The notes under the pieces are model-generated. The model was not told where the DNA came from, searched no databases, and was given only the letters and a program-made list of their open reading frames with translations. DNA of 6,268 bases from Deltaproteobacteria bacterium. Lineage in GTDB: Bacteria > Desulfobacterota > Desulfobacteria > Desulfobacterales > ETH-SRB1. Location of the stretch: the NCBI GenBank assembly GCA_019309665.1, contig JAFDFV010000273.1, forward strand, positions 1 through 6,268, read 5' to 3'. Of the stretch, positions 1-4,314 are shown in pieces; within the stretch, counting starts at the first letter, position 1; the number at the start of each line of letters is the position of its first letter. A program made the position numbers and the translations under genes.

Positions 1-485
1 TCACAATTCTTTGTCCCGGAAATGCCCGAAGTTCGGCTGACATCCGCAAACGGTGAAGAAAGACCCGCGCTTTTAATTGCCGTGGTTTTTCCGGAACCAC
101 TTTCTCCGATTACCATATACCAGGGAAGCACATAAAGAGGGTTGCCATATTTTTTCAAGTGAGAAGACTTAAGAGACTCAATAGCCTCTTTCCAACTATC
201 CTGAAGCTCTCTTAAACGCGCACTCTCTTTATCGTCCACGGTTTTCAGATAGGAGTCATCCTGCTCAATGATCTGGTCAACAAAATGCTGTTCCCGACGT
301 TTAAGCCATAGCTTTCTTAGAAAAAGCAAACCCAGCCCTAAGCCTAAAATGCCCAGCAAAATGAAAAATCCTACCCACCATGCCCAATCAAGGCTCAGGA
401 CGATCCCAAAAACCAGAAGGATAGTCAGTAGAATTACTGCTATAATAAAAAAGACTTTAAGAATTTTAAAAAAAATCTGTTTCAT
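1..485 (-). CDS. tssM: TssM (IcmF-family) T6SS inner-membrane protein, N-terminal part, runs off left edge
   Basis: Inner-membrane component of the T6SS membrane complex, which with TssJ and TssL forms the trans-envelope channel. I translated this frame from the ATG at 485 and it stays open to base 1 (161 codons). Two hydrophobic segments lie at about residues 11-28 and 35-56, the usual TssM N-terminal hairpin, followed by a basic stretch (about 57-64). A Walker A loop, GESGSGKTT, is at residues 127-135 in the context WYMVIGESGSGKTTAIKSAG. The frame ends in GTKNC, matching the IcmF-family G-T-x-N-C-[DE]-W-W motif that follows the P-loop. Family members are usually about 1100-1300 residues, so most of the gene lies left of the window. 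The ATG overlaps the tssL stop as ATGA and no good Shine-Dalgarno sits at normal spacing, which suggests translational coupling to tssL. Identification is firm; whether the NTPase is active cannot be judged from this part. Confidence 0.95.
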   Translation of the reverse strand, partial: MKQIFFKILKVFFIIAVILLTILLVFGIVLSLDWAWWVGFFILLGILGLGLGLLFLRKLWLKRREQHFVDQIIEQDDSYLKTVDDKESARLRELQDSWKEAIESLKSSHLKKYGNPLYVLPWYMVIGESGSGKTTAIKSAGLSSPFADVSRTSGISGTKNC

Positions 486-1153
486 TTACTTAATAAACTT
501 TCTCCGATATTGTTTAAAATAAACCCGTAAATCAAAAACAGAACCGAGTAAAGGAGAACGGGGGTTCCAAGACAAAGAAGCGTAAAAGTTGAGAAACGTT
601 TTTTCCCTTTAAGAGAGATCACCTCGCTCGACTCAACAGGATATGCTTCCGGAAAAAGCTCTCCTTTTTCAAGAGAAGGTAGTCCCACTGAACTTCCTGT
701 AAGAAGTTTCAAATTTGATGTCTTTAGCTGTTCCAGGAGATATTCGTCTCCTTCATGGCAATAGCGTCCCATAAAACCTATAGCGAGACAGAGATAATAA
801 ACCTCCCTCACATCTCTTTGATGGGGACCAAGAGTATTTAAGCGTTCAAAAAAAATCTCGCCGGCGTCGGCAGTCTGATAATAAAAACGCTGGAGTTGTT
901 CACCCTGCCACAGATGTTTTTCTTTCCACGAAGAGTTTAAAATAGCCTCATCAATCCAGGCAAAAATGGCAAAGCGCGCCAGGTCGTAATCCTCCTGAGA
1001 GAAAGAGCCGTTATTGAGACTCTCTTGACTCTTCGAGATCAGACGTTGAATATCGGCCTTAACCTGATCAAAGGGTGGTTGTCTTTTGGCCACTGTTTTC
1101 AAAAAATATGCCGCGTAGGCAACGAGTTCTATAAAACAATCGGTCAATCGCAT
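482..1153 (-). CDS. tssL: TssL (DotU-family) T6SS inner-membrane protein, short form
   Basis: A 223-residue DotU/TssL protein, the inner-membrane partner of TssM that also contacts the TssK baseplate protein. Family hallmarks in order: an N-terminal helix (RLTDCFIELVAYAAYFL), the central ARFAIFAWIDEAILNSSW motif (the A-x-x-A-x-x-D-E-x-x-L-N signature), a W-x-x-x-x-L-Q-R-F-Y stretch, G-E-I-F-F-E-R-L, and EVYYLCLAIGFMGRY. One membrane segment lies at about residues 190-213 with a 10-residue tail, giving the typical tail-anchored topology with a cytoplasmic body. There is no C-terminal OmpA-like peptidoglycan-binding domain, so wall anchoring, if present, needs another protein. The ATG at 1153 is only 2 nt after the tssK stop, and the TGA stop overlaps the tssM start (ATGA). 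Confidence 0.95.
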   Translation of the reverse strand: MRLTDCFIELVAYAAYFLKTVAKRQPPFDQVKADIQRLISKSQESLNNGSFSQEDYDLARFAIFAWIDEAILNSSWKEKHLWQGEQLQRFYYQTADAGEIFFERLNTLGPHQRDVREVYYLCLAIGFMGRYCHEGDEYLLEQLKTSNLKLLTGSSVGLPSLEKGELFPEAYPVESSEVISLKGKKRFSTFTLLCLGTPVLLYSVLFLIYGFILNNIGESLLSK

Positions 1154-1155
1154 AT

Positions 1156-2541
1156 CTAACTTTTCCCCACAACCATCAGTTCTACCTTTAAATCTTCAGG
1201 AGCTGCATCCCAATACAAAGCAATATTGTAATCTTTGTGCACACGGGCCCACTGATCACTGTGATGGTCAATCTGAAAATAAATAGAGTAAGTCCGACGG
1301 GGCAATTCTTGTGGCGGCGTTGGAAGGTGTTGCAGCTTTACTCCTGGAAGAGCACGGGCCATAAGAATAGGTAAAGATTCTCGTGAACTTATTTTTGCGA
1401 TTGTCTCCAGAGACTTAAGCACGAAATCAGGATCCTTTTCGGTTTCAAAAACCAGGTAAAAACGGTTTCGTCCTTCAAAAATCGTTGGGGCCAGATCACA
1501 CGCATAATAGGTTCCGTCGTATACGAGTTGAATCACATATTCCGGCCCGGCCGTAATTTCATCCAAAAGCTGGGTGACTATAGCCTGCGCGCCTGAAAAA
1601 CATTTCCACAGGTTTTGATGATCATATCCGGATAAAAGACGGGTTCCGTCTTCCAGTTCTCCCATCACATTGACCTGCTCTGAAAAAGAAGAGAGTTCGC
1701 CGATCAACTCTCTTAAGAGGGCATACACCGTCCAGGGATGAACTTGTTGCGATTCAGTCAAATGAAAAAGGGAAGGAATGTAGCGATTAAGGGACCTTAA
1801 GGCTAAGAGATAAACCATATCTCTTGTCCCGAATTCGACTGTATGAATCCCCCTTTCACGTTTATACGATTCAAGCTGGTGGCCGCGAGATGCGATCTGG
1901 TCCCTGATTTCCTTGACAATCTTTACGAGAGGACCTGAACCGGAAATGGCAAGTGAGGGAGGAACAAACTCTTCGGAAAGCGTTATCTCTTCGCCTGATC
2001 TTTTCAGTTGAGCAAGAGGAACAAGTATATAGTCTCCGATTTGATCCTTTTCCGTTTCCCAAAATATTTTCAGGACATAGTAAAGCCTCTTAATCTGAGC
2101 CGGCGGCCCGCTTTGATGTAAGTCGGAAACCTCTTCAGGGTCGGTCGTTGTCACAAATCTGGTGGTCACTTCTGAAAGGTTTTCTAATTTAGAAAGTACG
2201 GTAACATTTTCTCCGGCATCATTCCATTTTTTCAGGCCGATAAAAACGGTAAAAGGTTTGTCCCCATCCACCCAGGCTTCATCAAAAGAACGGGCCTCGA
2301 TAAGAGAATTGCCCGGGAAAATTAGATAGGTCATATCCGGAAACAAAAATTCACCTTTCAGGAGATTAAAAGAAAAATTTCCCAGAGCGGTTTTCTGGAT
2401 CTCTAAATTCCCGACGCCCCATAGGTGGGGCTGAAGAAATTTATGAAAAGGTGTCAACAGAGACTGAAAATGAAGATCTTCCAGTTGAAAATGTTGTGGT
2501 TGTAAAAAGAGGCCTTGATGCCAAAAAAGAGGTCTTTCCAT
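1156..2541 (-). CDS. tssK: TssK T6SS baseplate protein
   Basis: A 461-residue TssK, close to the family's usual length (about 440-460). TssK is the cytoplasmic baseplate subunit that connects the TssEFG wedge to TssL/TssM. The N-terminus carries the diagnostic motif: residues 7-19 read WHQGLFLQPQHFQ, matching the family W-x-x-G-x-x-L-x-P-Q-H-F-Q. Other supporting stretches are the central helical region (GTRDMVYLLALRSLNRYIPSL, HPWTVYALLRELIGELSSF) and the C-terminal domain ending in a Y-F-Q-I-D-x-x-S-x-x-W block and a short V-E-L-M-V-V strand. No signal peptide or membrane segment is seen. The ATG at 2541 is the first before the conserved motif. Its leader is A-rich with only a weak Shine-Dalgarno (AAAG). 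The next gene, tssL, starts 2 nt after the TAG stop. A 347-bp repeat-bearing spacer separates tssK from tssJ, so tssK may have its own promoter or rely on read-through. Confidence 0.95.
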   Translation of the reverse strand: MERPLFWHQGLFLQPQHFQLEDLHFQSLLTPFHKFLQPHLWGVGNLEIQKTALGNFSFNLLKGEFLFPDMTYLIFPGNSLIEARSFDEAWVDGDKPFTVFIGLKKWNDAGENVTVLSKLENLSEVTTRFVTTTDPEEVSDLHQSGPPAQIKRLYYVLKIFWETEKDQIGDYILVPLAQLKRSGEEITLSEEFVPPSLAISGSGPLVKIVKEIRDQIASRGHQLESYKRERGIHTVEFGTRDMVYLLALRSLNRYIPSLFHLTESQQVHPWTVYALLRELIGELSSFSEQVNVMGELEDGTRLLSGYDHQNLWKCFSGAQAIVTQLLDEITAGPEYVIQLVYDGTYYACDLAPTIFEGRNRFYLVFETEKDPDFVLKSLETIAKISSRESLPILMARALPGVKLQHLPTPPQELPRRTYSIYFQIDHHSDQWARVHKDYNIALYWDAAPEDLKVELMVVGKS

Positions 2542-2888
2542 ATTCTTTATCTTTTTTTTATAATGTTAGAGATGGTTTGGTAAAAAAAAGGACTTTTAAA
2601 CAGGCTCTTATCAGTGCTCTGTCATTTAAACTGATAACTTCCTGAATTTACAAAAATTGCTTACTTATTCAATTTTCAATAAATTCGAAGCACGAAGCTC
2701 GAAATCCGAAACAAATACGAATAACCAAAATTCAAAATTTCAAACATGGTGGAGCGCCATAGATATTGCATAAGTGCCTGACATATTTTGGTCATTTGAT
2801 ATTCGAAATTAGATATTGTTTCGACCATTTTTATAAGATCGGGCGATATTCGTATTTCGGATTTTGAGGTCCCCACAAACTCTAAATA
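2542..2888. other. tssJ-tssK spacer without a gene
   Basis: This 347-bp stretch breaks an otherwise compact gene run. About half (2684-2868) is a heptamer-phased inverted-repeat element listed separately. The rest (2542-2683) is A/T-rich. It contains a small dyad, TTATCAG at 2608-2614 with CTGATAA at 2631-2637 (7-bp arms, 16-nt loop), and an A8 run at 2582-2589 that reads as T8 on the transcribed strand about 18 nt after the dyad. That is too far apart for a standard intrinsic terminator. Short open frames here (for example 2676-2876 on the minus strand) lie inside the repeat and do not look like proteins. Confidence 0.7.
2684..2868. repeat. Heptamer-phased CGAA inverted repeat between tssJ and tssK
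   Basis: The left end is a run of four 7-bp units of pattern NNCGAAR: TTCGAAG (2684), CACGAAG (2691), CTCGAAA (2698), TCCGAAA (2705). The right end, read on the minus strand from 2868, is CTCAAAA TCCGAAA TACGAAT in the same 7-bp phase. The segments 2698-2723 and 2847-2868 pair as an inverted repeat: 21 of 22 positions match once a 4-nt ACAA insertion in the left arm is allowed. An inner pair, CCAAAAT at 2725-2731 with ATTTTGG at 2775-2781, adds a second possible stem. The transcript could fold into a long imperfect hairpin. Degenerate repeats of this style are common between genes in some AT-rich bacterial genomes. Copy number in this genome cannot be judged from one window. Confidence 0.65.
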
Positions 2889-3392
2889 TTAGCACTTTAG
2901 TTCTATATTTAAGGGGCCTGGTTTTAAAATTTTAGTCCGCTTAATCCACCCTTTTTTTTCTATAATCACCGGAATATCAAACAACCGTATAATTCTCTCT
3001 TTGTAAAGCGAATAGTAACCTGCCACAATGGCTATATATCTTGCGCCCTCGGCTCGGTTCAACCGAAAAGTCAAATCTTGCCCGGGATGAATAATTAATC
3101 TTTCTGAGCCGGCTACACTGCTGTCAAAAAGGCCGCATTCCAAAAGTTTGTAAAGCCCGTTATTATCGCCGGCAAGCTGATTGAAAGTATTCGGATTTCT
3201 GAGTTGATAAACACATATAAGGAGAGTGTGAGGCGTTCCCTCGTGGAGGTTTAATTGAAAATCGGCTTTTAAGTGAAGCTGAATAGTCTCTTTTTCGTAT
3301 CTCCACTCCGGAGGAGCAAGAGGCAGGGATGCACATGAACAGACTCCGAAAGCAAGCAAACACAGGAACAGTATTTTAATATATTTTTTCAC
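2889..3392 (-). CDS. tssJ: TssJ T6SS outer-membrane lipoprotein
   Basis: A 167-residue TssJ-family lipoprotein, the outer-membrane anchor whose periplasmic domain binds the TssM C-terminus. The N-terminus is a lipoprotein signal peptide: basic MKKYIK, a hydrophobic core at about residues 7-17, and a lipobox V-C-S-C with Cys20 the likely lipidated residue (Cys18 is a weaker alternative). The mature part shows the TssJ beta-sandwich pattern: T-L-L-I-C-V-Y-Q-L-R-N-P-N-T-F-N-Q-L at about 56-73 (family V-Y-Q-L-x-x-x-x-x-F), L-L-E-C-G-L-F-D at 83-90 (usually L-L), H-P-G-Q-D-L-T-F at 102-109, and Y-I-A-I-V-A-G-Y-Y at 119-127 (family V-A-G-Y). The start is GTG at 3392, chosen because a full AAGGAGGT lies 6 nt upstream and the signal peptide begins there. 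It sits alone between two repeat-bearing spacers. Confidence 0.93.
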   Translation of the reverse strand: MKKYIKILFLCLLAFGVCSCASLPLAPPEWRYEKETIQLHLKADFQLNLHEGTPHTLLICVYQLRNPNTFNQLAGDNNGLYKLLECGLFDSSVAGSERLIIHPGQDLTFRLNRAEGARYIAIVAGYYSLYKERIIRLFDIPVIIEKKGWIKRTKILKPGPLNIELKC

Positions 3393-3398
3393 TTTGTT

Positions 3399-3406
3399 AC
3401 CTCCTT
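3399..3406 (-). promoter_or_regulatory. Strong ribosome binding site of tssJ
   Basis: On the minus strand this reads AAGGAGGT, a full anti-16S complement, with 6 nt (AACAAA) before the GTG at 3392. It is much the best Shine-Dalgarno in the window and fixes the non-ATG start. A near-optimal site paired with GTG suggests tssJ translation is initiated independently of the gene upstream, unlike the coupled genes around it. Confidence 0.85.
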
Positions 3407-3418
3407 ATACCTAAAATG

Positions 3419-3568
3419 AGCGATTAGCCATTAGCTTTTAGCTATTAGTCAAACTATATCAAGATATTATTAAATAATAACATTTCACCCAATGGGTGAT
3501 TAATAAATAATTATACGAATGCATATTTCATAAGAGCTAACGGCTAATTGCTAACAGATAATCGCTTA
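3419..3568. repeat. Heptamer-phased GCNNTTA inverted repeat upstream of tssJ
   Basis: The left arm (3419-3450) contains four consecutive 7-bp units: GCGATTA (3420), GCCATTA (3427), GCTTTTA (3434), GCTATTA (3441). The right arm (3534-3568) is its inverted counterpart with units TAACGGC (3538), TAATTGC (3545), TAACAGA (3552), TAATCGC (3559). Aligning one arm to the reverse complement of the other gives about 23 matches in 30, and the mismatches fall mainly at the two variable positions of each unit. The arms enclose an AT-rich 83-nt centre (3451-3533) with the dyad described separately. The pair could form a long imperfect stem in the RNA, or be a small repeat element with inverted ends. Confidence 0.7.
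3485..3499. promoter_or_regulatory. 15-bp perfect dyad, possible operator upstream of tssJ
   Basis: TCACCCA at 3485-3491 and TGGGTGA at 3493-3499 are perfect inverted 7-bp arms around a single base. One central base cannot form an RNA loop, so the symmetry looks more like a binding site for a dimeric protein. It is also the only G/C-rich patch in an otherwise A/T-only neighbourhood. On the minus strand, TATAAT at 3515-3510 lies just upstream and could be a -10 box, which would place initiation near the dyad about 110 nt before tssJ. No good -35 hexamer is seen at 16-18 nt, so the promoter assignment is weak. I do not recognise a specific regulator for this sequence, and it may simply be the centre of the surrounding repeat. 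Confidence 0.35.
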
Positions 3569-3575
3569 ACGTAGG

Positions 3576-4310
3576 TTATGGTACGAACGATTTTTGAGCA
3601 TTCTTTTCAAATTCTCTTAAGAATTTCTCCATGAATCGTCCTGAGTCAAACCATTTTTTGCATTTATAAAACTTTTTTTCATATATTTCAAAAAATTCTG
3701 CTTTTTGGAACGGTCCGAACTTAAAACCTCCGCTACCGTCGGCTTTGATCTGATCAGGGTCCAATTCGTGTAGAATTTCGCCTATCTCGGTGTAGGCAGC
3801 CTCTTTAAATGCTTGATGTGCAATCAGAAAGGCTTTTTCGATCTGCCCAAGATAGCTCTCAAGGGATCGGGCATGGCTTTCTCCACCTTCCAGATGAAAA
3901 CCTATAACCTGCCTGATCGTTTCATCCCCGGTGCTTTCGCCAAGAAAGGTTGTATTAATCACACCCACCACTTGATTGAGGGCATCAAAGATAGTATTCA
4001 AGGATTCAGCCAATTTTTGTAAAAGTTCTGTGGAAGATAGATCGGCCTGAGAAATCCTTCTTCCTAATAACAACGAAAAAAGCCTCGGAAGAACCTCTTC
4101 ATCTATGTTTAAACCGCTGTATCTGCTTGAGATTGCTATATTAAATTCAGCCGTCAGTTTCTCAAGCAACGTTAATTTTTCGCTATCTGAAAATTCTTTT
4201 AGTCTTTCTTCAAGATATGTTTCGATTAAAGTTTCAGCCTGCAAGCGATCTGACTTATAAATTTGTCTAATTTCATTTGTTATTTGTTCTGTCGATATTT
4301 GGTCGTTCAT
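3576..4310 (-). CDS. Stand-alone protein resembling the C-terminal domain of T6SS FHA proteins (no FHA domain)
   Basis: A 244-residue, mostly helical protein without signal peptide or membrane segment. From about residue 72 on it resembles, by eye, the C-terminal domain of T6SS FHA-domain proteins (TagH/Fha/ImpI type). There is a region like L-P-R-L-F-S-L-L-L-G (74-83), a helix ELLQKLAESLNTIFDALNQV (95-114), an A-F-x-x-x-x-x-A-x-x-x-x-I-G-E-I-L-H-E-L-D-P-D-Q-I block (167-188; the family has A-L-x-x-x-L-x-x-F-D-P-E-x-L), and a closing W/F-E-I-Y-E-K-K-F-Y block followed by FMEKFLREFEKN (205-237). The first 70 residues are helical and acidic, not the beta-sandwich of an FHA domain, so the phosphothreonine reader is absent. 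I chose ATG 4310: it lies 4 nt after the upstream stop, with AAGAGA about 7 nt before it. An in-frame ATG at 4460 would overlap the upstream gene by 146 bp and add a basic 50-residue stretch that reads as a shadow of that gene's acidic tail. The gene is probably coupled to its upstream neighbour. The family assignment is moderate. Confidence 0.75.
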   Translation of the reverse strand: MNDQISTEQITNEIRQIYKSDRLQAETLIETYLEERLKEFSDSEKLTLLEKLTAEFNIAISSRYSGLNIDEEVLPRLFSLLLGRRISQADLSSTELLQKLAESLNTIFDALNQVVGVINTTFLGESTGDETIRQVIGFHLEGGESHARSLESYLGQIEKAFLIAHQAFKEAAYTEIGEILHELDPDQIKADGSGGFKFGPFQKAEFFEIYEKKFYKCKKWFDSGRFMEKFLREFEKNAQKSFVP

Positions 4311-4314
4311 TCCC

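Noticed and set aside
268..522. 84-codon plus-strand open frame opposite tssM/tssL
   Set aside because: Antisense to the two TssM membrane segments; its Lys/Arg/Ser-rich translation is what reverse reading of hydrophobic codons gives.
2557..2584. Possible promoter for tssKLM (TTTACC, 16 nt, TATAAA on the minus strand)
   Set aside because: Would leave a leader of only about 9 nt before the tssK ATG, and both hexamers lie in A/T runs where such matches are expected by chance.
2582..2637. Intrinsic terminator after tssJ (dyad at 2608-2637 plus T8 run on the minus strand)
   Set aside because: The 7-bp stem is A/T-rich with a 16-nt loop, and the T-run is about 18 nt away, too far for a standard terminator.
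2451..2645. 64-codon plus-strand open frame over the tssK start
   Set aside because: Mostly antisense to the conserved TssK N-terminus, no Shine-Dalgarno, low-complexity translation.
2676..2876. 66-codon open frame on the minus strand in the tssJ-tssK spacer
   Set aside because: It lies almost wholly within the CGAA heptamer inverted repeat. No ribosome binding site of note and no protein-like pattern; explained by the repeat.
2684..3568. CRISPR array
   Set aside because: The 7-bp units are contiguous with no 30-40-nt spacers between identical direct repeats, and there are no cas genes.
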